A stretch of DNA of 64,000 nt from NCBI RefSeq assembly GCF_965363235.1, contig NC_134843.1:47921535-47985534 (forward strand), written 5' to 3'. Numbering within the stretch: the first letter of the stretch is position 1; each line of letters begins with the position of its first letter. This DNA comes from Mytilus galloprovincialis (taxonomy: Eukaryota; Mollusca; Bivalvia; Mytilida; Mytilidae). The position numbers and the translations under genes are program-made. The notes beneath the pieces were generated by a model. It saw nothing but the letters and a program-made list of their open reading frames with translations, did not search any database and was not told where the DNA came from. Positions 11,509-23,500 of the stretch are shown here, piece after piece.

Positions 11509-14500
11509 CTATTGTCATGTTAAGGAAAACAAATATCTAAATGGATAACACATTACAAACAACAATAGTAATTCACAATACTGCTGATGTTTATAAAAGT
11601 ACAATCAATGGATTAATTTAGTTTTTGCTTTCTGAATGAATGTGCTCCAAATCTAGAAGAAATTGTTTGATGCATATTCTGGAAAAAATGAATGAGCATT
11701 ATGTATCAAATCTTTTAAGATAGATCATCTCTCTCACAGATAACGGATATTGAGATATTCAAATTTTCTAAATACCTGATTATAAATAAAAGAAAAATTC
11801 TGTGTTTGATTTGTTGTTGTTTTCCTTTTTAAGAAAAACAATATATAATCATAAGTCATAGCAAAGTTTGCTGGAACTATCCTGCTAACAAAAAAATATT
11901 ATTTTGCCAGTTATTAATGACCTAGATGGTTGTCGGGTAGGATTAAAATGGTTCAAACAAATGATCCAAGAAATGTAGGCATACCAGTAGTACCTTCAAT
12001 GCAGTTTTTCAACTATATTACGTTTCAAATGAGCACACTGGTAAGGACTGGTTCTGGTTGACTGAAAACAGATTCAAAGGAGTTGAATTATTGACTTGCA
12101 ACAAAGTGAAGTCAATAAACCATCAACATTTTCAGCTTATTTTGACAAAATTGAACCAAATAGATTTTTAATAGCGAAATGTAATTTCACATTTCCACTT
12201 TTATAAATGATTGAAACAATGAAATTATATATTTAGATTTTTTGTAATCTTTGCAGCTAATGAATGCCTTTTAAAGTTACCCAGTGAAAATAGATTAAGG
12301 TAAATAGACAGAAGCAGGGGAATTGTCTCCACTTCTTTCCTGCTAGCAGCAGATAAGGACCACATAGAAATAAATGTTTCACCACTATAGTAAATGGGAA
12401 AAGAATGTATAATAATTTGTAAATAAATAAAAGGATACAGATATCTCTCTTCTGGATAAGTAATATTGGCACTGATGACAAAGGGTTGGCCAGCACCTCG
12501 TCCTGTAATCCAAGATGTGTATGGAGCCTGCAGATATGTTGTTACTGAAAAAATGTCAACAAATTTGGAAGAGACAAGGCAAATTATAACTTTAGCTCAA
12601 TAACAGGTAACAAACAAGAGCAAAAATGGGTAAAATTGTCATTAAAGAGCAATAACTCCAATTTGAAGTAGTCAGAGACAATTTCAGCCTCATTGACTTA
12701 CTGTAAAATTCAGAAATTATTGCCTGCATTTATTATACAGTATTTCGATTTTGTCATTTTTGACTTAAATGCAATTTTAATTTTTGCAATATTGAGAAAA
12801 ATCCTGTTTCATTCATATAAATAATTTCAAAATCGAGTTGAAATTATTGCTGCATGTATTATAACACTGTTGCATTTTTCGCAATGATAAAAACATTGCA
12901 ATAATTACTGAATTTACAGTATCCCAGAACTTGTCTTGCTGATCATGTTTGCTTATTTAAGTTTCTTTCTATCTATCTACAATATATTATAGTTTTTAAG
13001 ATATTAGGCAAAAATGCCATAAAATGGAAAAAACTCCATTAAAGGGTAATAACTTATTAAGTAGTTGTCTGACAATTAATGCCATGTTAATTTTATTTGT
13101 AGATCTTGTCTAGTTGATAATTTTTGCTACTTTAGTTTCACCCTATATATATTAATATATAGTTTGCAAAGATAATAGAGACGAAAATGAAAAAAAGAGT
13201 AAAATTCATCACTTAAGGGCAATAACTCCTATAAGAAATGTTCTGCAGGTTATGAGGTAAATGACAATAGGTATATCTCAACATTGTGAACATTTTTCCT
13301 CTATCATTTTTTTCTATATTTATAGTGGTTTTCAAGATAATAGACAAAACTTTCATTTTACCCCTTCATTGCATATTCTATTTTTAGCCATGTCTGCCAT
13401 GTTGTGGTTGACAAGTGCACGTAGTGTTATTGAACACACTTTAAAACTAAATATCACCATGATGATCATTGCCAAGTTTCGTTAAATTTGGCCAAGCATT
13501 TTTAGAGAAGACTCTTTAAAGCTAGCGAATGACAACAAGGGACGCCAAGTGATGAGAAAAGTTCACTTGGCTCTTTGTGCCAGAATAGTGTAAAACCAGT
13601 CAATTTTTAAGTTTGTAGTTAGGAATCATTTTTTTTCAGTTTTACTTTGATCACTGCTGTTGATTACAAACAATGATTGTTTGTTCTGCATAATATAAAA
13701 CTCAAAATAACAAGAGTGCACACGCTAAAATATCTCGCCTTCTTTACTAATCATTGATATTATGTTGATAGTCCAAAATATAAAGCTTTAATACAACTGT
13801 CACATAAACTTTACATTAAAGAAGAAAACTAAACATTGACCAATGAACCATGAAAATAAAGTCAAGGTCAGATGAACCACGCCAGGCAGGAATGTACAGC
13901 AAACAAATATAGTTGACCTATTGCCAATAGTTTAAGAAAAACAAACCAAAACACAAAAACTAAACACTGAGCAATGAACCATGAAAATGAGGTCAAGGTC
14001 AAATAAAACCTGTGTGACTGACATATAGATCATAAAATATTTCCATACATAAAATATAGTTGACCTATTGCATACAGTTTTAGAAAAAAAGACCAAATCT
14101 CAAAAACTTAACCTTGACCACTGAACCATGAAAATGAGGTCAAGGTCAGATGACACCTGCCAGCTAGACATGGACACCTTACAATCATTCCATACACCAA
14201 ATATAGTAGACTTATTGCATACAGTGTAAGAAAAACAAACCAAAACACAAAAACTTAACTATAACCACTGAACCATGAAAATAGGGTCAAGGTCAGATGA
14301 CAGTTTCCGCTGGCGGTCGCCATTTTCGCAAATTGCGAAAAAATAATAAGTGTGGTGATAAAAATTCGTCATTTGCGAAAGAATTTGATGAAAGAAATAT
14401 ATATAACTATTTATTTTCCTCCATCTTGTTTATTTACTTTTTTCAAGTTTCTCGGACTTTACCCGATCAGACAATACTCGGAATTCACCTTGACCTCATT

Positions 14501-17500
14501 AAGATTTGGACAGAAAATCAATTATCAGCTGATTGCATTTTATAGCTATCGACAACAAAGGACCAATTAATAAAGGTGTTGATTGAATTGTTTGACAAAA
14601 TGATATGGTTAAATGGCTTCCGCTAAATGTCACATACAGAATTTATTTACCACTTTGCGACCCACGTGTTTGAAGCAAATTTTTGACGTCTCCTCTCCTT
14701 TTAAAGATAGTTTAGAAAAGAAAGCTGGTGTTGTGACGAAAAATGTTCAAAAGCAAGAAAAATCTCCGATTTAAAACTTAAATTATCCTTTGACTTTAAT
14801 GTAGGTAATTAATAAGGGAGATTACTTTAAAGTCGTTTGAGTGACACACGTGTTTCAAGCATAGTTTTACGTCTCAACTTTTTCATTTACGATGGTCAAG
14901 AAAAGAAAACTGTCGTTATGAAGAAATCTATCAAATGGGTTGGAAACAACCCCTCGAATGAGAGTAAACCTTCAATGTACAAATGTAATGACTACACATG
15001 AAATGAGGGATCAATTTCATGTAGTACATAAGGGCAGATCAGTATTTTTCTTTTAAAGAAACTTTCCCTACGAACTATACTGGTATTATATGATGAAAAC
15101 ATGTCCATTAATTTTGTTATATTCCAGGACTTATATCTTCTTTATTATCAAAAGTATAGTGGCCCCCTCATTTAGAAAAGTTGTTTAAAATACAATGAAT
15201 ATTTTTCTTTAAGTTAAAAAAAATTCTGTTGTTTTAAAGTAAATGTTTATTCATTAAAATGAAGACTGTAAAATAAGTTTGAGAGAATAATCATAGACAC
15301 AATGGGGCAAAATCATCTTATTTAAAGGAAATGGGGGGGGGGGGGGGGGGGGGGAGGGATTAGAAAAAAGGTAAATTTTAAACGAAAAATATATTTATGT
15401 TACTTGGCGAAAAAAATAATAAAGTGGCGAAAAATATATTGTTTTGGCGAAAGAAGTGGCGAAAAAATATTTGACCCAGGGGAAACCCTGCCTGCCAGTT
15501 GGACATGTACACCTCACAGTCCTTCCATACACTGAATATACTAGACCTATTGCTTATAGTATCTGAGATATGGACTTGACCACCAAAACTTAACCTTGTT
15601 CACTGATCCATGAAATGAGGTCGAGGTCAAGTGAAAACTGTCTAACGGGCATGAGGACCTTGCAAGGTACGCACATACCAAATATAGTTATCCTATTACT
15701 TATAATAAGAGAGAATTTAACATTACAAAAAATCGTAACTTTTTTTCAAGTAGTCACTGAACCATGAAAATGAGGTCAAGGTCATTGGACATGTGACTGA
15801 CAAAAACTTCATAACATGAGGCATCCATATACAAAGTATGAAACATCCAAGTCTTCCACCTACTAAAAAATAAAGCTTTGAAGAAGTTAGCTAACGCCGT
15901 TGCCGCTGTCTGATCACTATCCATATGTCGAGCTTTCTGCGACAGGCTTGACAAAAATAATAAACTTTTTTTATATTCTGAAACTATCAAAATCTTGAAC
16001 TTTTGTGCTTAATATTATGTTCCATTTTGCAAAATGCTAATATTTACCATTCCTTGCTGTGTATTCTTTAAATATTTTGGAAAATTCATAATCTTTAGCA
16101 TAAACACTTGCAGAATTAACAACTGGAGTCTGAAAAAAAGTGTATTTTATTATTAATTTGGCACGTGCACACATATCACATTGCTACATTTTTTTTGTAA
16201 TAAATTTTTGTTTAATCTCAAGTCCTAAAAGATTAAAAGTTTTATTGTAATAAAATCACATTAACACTTAGTCAGTTATTAAAATGTATTCACTCATACT
16301 TCATTATAAATCTACCAGGTTGAAAATTATATTTATTACAGGCTATATTACTTTAAAACATGTTTTTGAGACTAAATAAGGTATTTAAAGTTTATCTGAA
16401 AGAAATTATTTTATCGAAAAGCTAGTGTCATTTCCTTGTTACACTGCTGGGGGTGTCAGGCTAATGACAATTATGTGTCTCACTATGAAAAAGTAAAATC
16501 ACAAAAGTTCCCTTATTACACTTCTTGTACTGTCACACTGTGCCATGTGGTTTGTGTGGTTTATGAAGAAACTTGGCATCCAGTATAGCAGATCAGAATG
16601 ACGAAGGAGATTCATCACCAAAATGCAGCTTTTAAGTATTTTAAATTTGATTGCAGTGTTTTCACAACCTTCAACTGGGCCAAGAAATGATTCTGAAATA
16701 CAGTGGTTACATCTTTCAGCCACCTGTCATATTTCTAAATGTGGGCTTTCTTTTTTTACTGTTGCACAACCATATCTCTGTTTATTTCAATTTATGCTTG
16801 TAATGAGTCTGTAATGTTAAAAAATAACCTAAAGAGCTATTAAGATCCTCCTTGGAAATTAACTATTCTGGTTTTAAAATAAACCTTATAAAGTGATAGA
16901 GTAAGGCAAAGCCTTTACATTTACACATTTTAAATCTGATATAAAAATGATATTATACAGAAAACCTACATCAAATCTGTCATCAGTTCCTCTGTGAGCT
17001 AATGGTGTTCTTTGACTCATTTTTAGATCTCCAAAAACTTCATATTTAGATCCAGCTTTGGCAGAATCATGATATATATATGCCATGCATTCCATGGTGA
17101 AAGTGGAATACCTCTGAAAAATAAAACATTTGTTTATCCAATATAAAGATGTTGTATTTACATGCCTATTTGGTTAATTTGTGTTGTTGAGTTGCTGCAT
17201 CACTGACATTCACTTCTACTTTGCAGTTAAAATAAAAAGTTATCCTAAGGAAAACTGTATAAACATATCATTTAAAAATATAGTTACAGTAAAACCTGTA
17301 TAAACCGGCTGCTACGGGACTATAAACAAGAGGCTCTCAAGAGCCTGAATCGCTCACCTTAATTCTTTTGGTTAAATCTCTCATCAATGATTATTTTGGC
17401 TTTTCAATTTATTTAAATGTTTTTTGGATCGTCCTATTTTCTTCAAAAGCCAAAAAAAATAATCATTTTCTCCTATGTTCTATTTTAGCCATAGGAGCTA

Positions 17501-20500
17501 TGTTTCTTGACATACAAGGAAATAAAATATAAAATTTATACTAGATACTCTGAAACTCATTTAGCCTAAGTTTGGCTGAAATTGATACAGCAGTTTCAAA
17601 GGAGAAGATTTTTTAAAGTAAGTCAACATGATGAACAAATTGTGAAAAAAGTCTTTAAAGGACAATAACTCCTTAAGGGGTCAATTGACAATTTTGGTAA
17701 AATTGACTTAATTGAAGATCTTACTTTGCTGAACATTATTGCTGTTTACAGTTTATTTCTATCTATAATTATATTCAAGATAATAAACAAAAACAGCAAA
17801 ATTTCCTTAAAATTATCAATTCAGGGGCAGCAATCCAACAACAGGTTGTCTGATTCATCTGAAAATTTCAGGGCAGATAGAAATTGACCTGATAAACAAT
17901 ATTACCCAACGTCAGATTTGCTCTAAATGCTTTGGTTTTTGAGTTATAAGCCAAAAACTGCATTTGCCCCCTATGTTCTATTTTTAGTAATGGCGACCAT
18001 GTTTGTAGATAGATCATAACTTCGGATACAATTTACAAACTAGATACCCTAAGGAACATTCAGTTAAAGTTTGGAAGTATTTGGCCCAGTAGTTTCAGAG
18101 GAGAAGATTTTTGTAAAAGATTACTAAGATTTACGAAAAATGGTTAAAAATTGACTATAAAGGGCAATAACTCCTAAAGGGGTCAACTGACCATTTCCGT
18201 CATGTTGACTTATTTGTAAATCTTACTTTGCTGAACATTATTCCTGTTTACAGTTTATCTCTATCTATAATAATATTCAAGATAATAACCAAAAACAGCA
18301 AAATTTCCTTAAAATTACCAATTCAGGGGCAGCAACCCAACAACAGGTTGTCTGATTCATCTGAAAATTTCAGGGCAGATAGATCTTGACCTGATAAACA
18401 ATATTACTCCTGTCAGATTTGCTCTAAATGCTTTGGTTTTTGAGTTATAAGCCAAAAACTGCATTTGACCCCTATGTTCTATTTTTAGCAATGGCGACCA
18501 TGTTTGTTGATAGATCATAACTTCGGATACAATTTACAAACTAGATACCCTAAGGAACATTCAATTAAAGTTTGGAAGTATTTGGCCCAGTAGTTTCAGA
18601 GGAGAAGATTTTTGTAAAAGATTACTAAGATTTACGAAAAATGGTTAAAAATTGACTATAAAGGGCAATAACTCCTAAAGGGGTCAACTGACCATTTCCG
18701 TCATGTTGACTTATTTGTAAATCTTACTTTGCTGAACATTATTCCTGTTTACAGTTTATCTCTATCTATAATAATATTCAAGATAATAACCAAAAACAGC
18801 AAAATTTCCTTAAAATTACCAATTCAGGGGCAGCAACCCAACAACAGGTTGTCTGATTCATCTGAAAATTTCAGGGCAGATAGATCTTGACCTGATAAAC
18901 AATATTACCCCTTGTCAGATTTGCTCTAAATGCTTTGGTTTTTGAGTTATAAGCCAAAAACTGCATTTGACCCCTATGTTCTATTTTTAGCAATGGCGAC
19001 CATGTTTGTTGATAGATCAAAACTTCAAATACAATTTATAAATTAGATACTCTAAGGAACATTCAGTTAAAGTTTGAAAGTATTTGGCCCAGTAGTTTCA
19101 GAGGAGAAGATTCTTGAAATAGTTTACGACGACGACAGACGACGGACGACGACGGACGCCAAGTGATGGCATAAGCTCACTTGTCCCTTCGGGACAGGTG
19201 AGCTAAAAACTGATAAATTAAATTACAGAATGCAATAACGTAACAACTTCGTATGATTGTTGTTTTGAATCTTCATATTCATTATCTATAGAAATTTAAG
19301 AGACTGGTTATTCCTCGAATTAATTCTTTTTAATTTTAACCGTGTTTTACATATCCTCATATGTGAAATAGACCTGAGTAGCATCAGTCTCCATCTTATC
19401 AATTTCATGTAATTTTTTTTCAATGTTTTCATTTGCATCATTATGCATTGTTTGGATTGAGACACAAGAGTTTCGTTTTACTTCCATGATCGTTAATTTC
19501 CAACGTTGGTATGGCTGATTAAAAAGCAAAGGTATTATCAAACGAAATTTCATCACGATTGAAACATTGTTATTCAGCAGTTCAGTGTTCAATGCCCATT
19601 GATTGTTGTCATCCGGGTGTTCTTCATTATCAGGGTCATTGGTTTAGGGGTTCACAACAGGGAACACAGGATTTTGAAAACACAATGTCAATTTCTTACT
19701 CCCCGATTTTAAAATATATATCCAAGTTACAACATTAGTTCAATCCGAGATATATTTGGCATGTCTTTTAGTTTAATGAACATGTTTATTGTGTTTTAAT
19801 GATTAATACAGCTCACCACCGTAAGATTGTAAAACCTGGCTAATTGTTATCTTGAAAAGCCATATTGTATAAACAAATATGTTTTGATTGAGTATCAATG
19901 ATTTGAAATTAATCAGACAAACCGGATTTGACAGGTAATAATTGATGTAATTAAGAGTATTGGGACTGCATCATAAGACCAGAATTCGGAAAACACAGGG
20001 TCGGGTCTACAAAGGGTATTTTAACAAAGACTTTAAAGGGAAAAAAATTGGAATTTTATTTTTGGCTTGAATGGACAGAAACCGGTTTATTCAGGGTCCA
20101 GTTAACTCAGGTTTGACTGTAATTTATTTGTGATACAGTATAACAAGTTTTTGAAGAAATAAAATATGCATTCTTTCTTTTTTTTATTTGAGCAAAACTT
20201 ATATTTTTTCTTGATTTGATAAATATGTTGATATACAGCTCAATATTTGTAATACTTATAGATTTAAGGTGTTTTAAGTATTTGCATTTCATCCTTTTAT
20301 TACATACCAAAGTACCTAAAAATGTCTTGCCAGCTGTTAACTCAAAATCACTGAGTTGGATTTCAAAGTTAAAGATCTAGTGGATTTAAAAGAGGACCCA
20401 ATGCATTTTTTATAAATGTTATCAGCATTTTAAATCTAGAATTCCACAAGATCAAACACAGCTCTCTTGGAATAACCCTTACTTAGGTTGACAATTTTGG

Positions 20501-23500
20501 ATATACACCTCCTGAGTGGGCCATAATTGTATATTATAAAGTAAAAGTGAAAAGTCTGTCTCTTTTAAAAATGAAAGTCCAATTTACATAATAAGGTTAA
20601 CAGAAAGTCAACAGCAATCATCTCTCCTGTTCCAGGCTTTATCCATTAATGGGTATTCTACAATGTGATGTTTTTCGCTTACTATCAAATATAAAGAACA
20701 CCTCCATTACAAAAACTCATGAAATGTTTTTTACATAACCTGTAACTTATTAACAATTTCATTGCTTTTTGTCTAATGAAAATTTCGTATGTGTCATTTA
20801 TTTTCAGCTTGATACAAATTGGTTTTTAAAGGCTTTTTTAAAATTTGTTGATTTTACCACTGTGCTGAACTTTTAAGAAAAAGCTGCCATTTTGGTCATT
20901 CTGACAGGTAAAGAACATTAAAAGTAACCAGTATTAAGATGATGTTGACGAAGCTAGTGGAACCCTAATTTGCCAACTGGTTTCAGAGGACGATTCTACC
21001 TAACATAACTACTCTGGACTCAAAGAGATCTCAATGAGATGCCAAAAAGCTCAAAATGGCCATGCAAGCTTTTAAATTATATGGCTTATTAAAAGTAGAT
21101 CCATAGTTAAAAATCTTGTCTTGTTTAATAATTTACAGAAACCTAAACAATGCTATATTCCTCTGGGAACTTACAAATAACTTGTATTGGAAAATAAGAA
21201 TCAGTTTCACTCCGGTGACCTTTTCTGGGTCCTGAAGTGGCATTTCTAAATGTAAATCTAATCCATCAGCTTTACCGTCTCTATTCCAATCCTCTTCTCT
21301 CGACTGAAAATAAATAGGTTTGTCAGTTTTCATAACTCATCAAAATTAAGATAAATACATTTACATACGGTATGCATTATTTGATAATCTGTGTGTGACA
21401 TGGGGGGTCCAATTTCAAACTCAATATTTTGTATTTTTTTTTGTCTTACCCTATTACCGATACTTTAAATTTTATAATTCCAAAGTTTCAGGCAGAATGA
21501 AACAGACACATTGAATAATCTTAAATTTTAATAACATACATCTCAAAAAATTTGAACAGAAACCATACTACTTATAAACAAGTTTGGTAATAAAACAGTT
21601 AAAAAAACATTGCTCAAACCTTTTCCAAATGAAAGTCAATAGAAAAAGAAAAATTTTAAAACCAAAATTTCCATCTTTTCTGCTAAATCATATAATAACA
21701 ATCAAATTGAATAGCTTAATTTGAAAAAAAATAATAATAACTAGTGATTGAAGTTTTTGCCAATAAAAAGAATCTTAATATATTTCAGTTAAAATAGTAA
21801 ACTTTGAAAGCCCTGAGTTTTTGTGATCATTTGCAAAAAAAAAATGTCATTTCATTGTACTGTTTTTATGTAATTGTATGTAGAAAAAGCCTTCTATTTT
21901 CAGTATTTTGTCACACTCCTGACATATGTTACAAAGATTGAAAAATGCTTTAAACTTTCACAAAAATTCACTTAACACATTGCTATATCATTGATTTCAA
22001 ATACTGATATCTTTTGCCATAGAACAGGACTTTCTTTTTAGGGCCATTTAAAAATAAAGGGCTGCGCTTTAGCGCATGATACGCCCGTTGCTCTTTTAAC
22101 TTGTCTTTTATGCTTTAAATGAATTTATATGATCAACTAGAAATAGTGTGAGCCCTGTCAAATACCCCCCCCCCCCCCCAAATAATAAATAAAAATGCAC
22201 AAAAAAATTGGCACTATTAAGGCTACCTCAAATTTAACTAAGTTTGTTGTCTTTAATTTTTCATCCATACATAAAATTTTGTGAAAGTGTTAGTTATTGT
22301 CCCAAAATTGGAAAAATCCCCCCTTTTTTAAGCATAAAAATTCATACCACGGAAATGTAAAATCTGAAATTTATAAAAATTGAAAGGGAGCTTACATCAA
22401 TAGATATAAACAATTCACCAAAGTTTCATGGACATTGGTGAAAGCCTTTTTGAGTTATTGTCCGAAGTGTTAAAAATCACCCTTTTTTTAATGAATAAAG
22501 CCCCATAAATCCAAAACTTAAAATCTGAAATTTAAAAAAATTGAAAGGGAGCTTACATCAATAGATATAAACAATTCACCAAAGTTTCATGGACATTGGT
22601 GAAAGCCTTTTTGAGTTATTGTCCGAAGTGTTAAAAATCACCCTTTTTTTATGAATAAAGCCCCATAAATCCAAAACTTAAAATCTGAAATTTATAAAAA
22701 TTGAAAGGGAGCTTACATCAATAGATATAAACAATTCACCAAAGTTTCATGGACATTGGTGAAAGCCTTTTTGAGTTATTGTCCGAAGTGTTAAAAATCA
22801 CCCTTTTTTTTATGAATAAAGCCCCATAAATCCAAAACTTAAAATCTGAAATTTATAAAAATTGAAAGGGAGCTTACATCAATAGATATAAACAATTCAC
22901 CAAAGTTTCATGGACATTGGTGAAAGCCTTTTTGAGTTATTGTCCGAAGTGTTAAAAATGACCCTTTTTTTTTATGAATAAAGCCCCATAAATCCAAAAC
23001 TTAAAATCTGAAATTAAAAAAAAACGAAAGGGAGCTTACATCAATAGATATAAACAATTCACCAAAGTTTCATGGACATTGGTGAAAGCATTTTTGAGTT
23101 ATTGTCCGAAGTGTTGAAAATCCCCCCTTTTTTATGAATAAAGCCCCATAAATCCAAAACTTAAAATCTGAAATTAAAAAAAACGAAAGGGAGCTTACAT
23201 CAATAGATATAAACAATTCACCAAAGTTTCATGGACATTGGTGAAAGCCTTTTTGAGTTATTGTCCGAAGTGTTGAAAATCCCCCCTTTTTTATGAATAA
23301 AGCCCCATAAATCCAAAACTTAAAATCTGAAATTAAAAAAAAACGAAAGGGAGCTTACGTCAATAGATATAAACAATTCACTTAAGTTTCATGGAAATTG
23401 GTGTAGGTGTTTTTGAGTTATTGTCCGAAGTGTGGACGACGGACGGACAGACGGACGGACGGACAACGGTATACCATAATACGTCCCGTCCCGGGCGTAT

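Larger units (their letters stand above)
13709..15957 (+). mobile_element. HINE-like element, family E copy 2, split by an insertion
   Basis: Head CAAGAGTGCACACGCTAAAA, at least four tandem units of about 130 bp carrying GAACCATGAAAATGAGGTCA, interrupted at 14303-15490, then further units and the end AGCTAACGCCGTTGCCGCTG with GCGACAGGCTTGACAAAAA. It lies in TMEM231 intron 5, ending about 90 bp from exon 5. Confidence 0.7.
17287..20119. mobile_element. TA-flanked Tigger/pogo-like element carrying a nested family A copy
   Basis: Left end CAGTAAAACCTGTATAAACC at 17287 is preceded by TA. The right end GGTTTGACTG at 20119 is followed by TA. The ends are diverged inverted repeats of CAGTMAAACCTG type, as in Tc1/mariner-pogo elements, whose target duplication is TA. 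Most of the body is replaced by the nested element at 17327-19204. No transposase frame remains in 19205-20119. It lies in TMEM231 intron 3. Confidence 0.65.

Noticed and set aside
19347..19592. 81-codon minus-strand frame within the Tigger-like element, considered as a TMEM231 exon
   Set aside because: TMEM231 phases already close between exons 3 and 4 (21175 and 17113). The peptide does not match the family or a transposase.
22382..23464. CRISPR-like array of regular repeats
   Set aside because: Units are about 160 bp with no unique spacers and the genome is animal. This is a tandem satellite within a mobile element.
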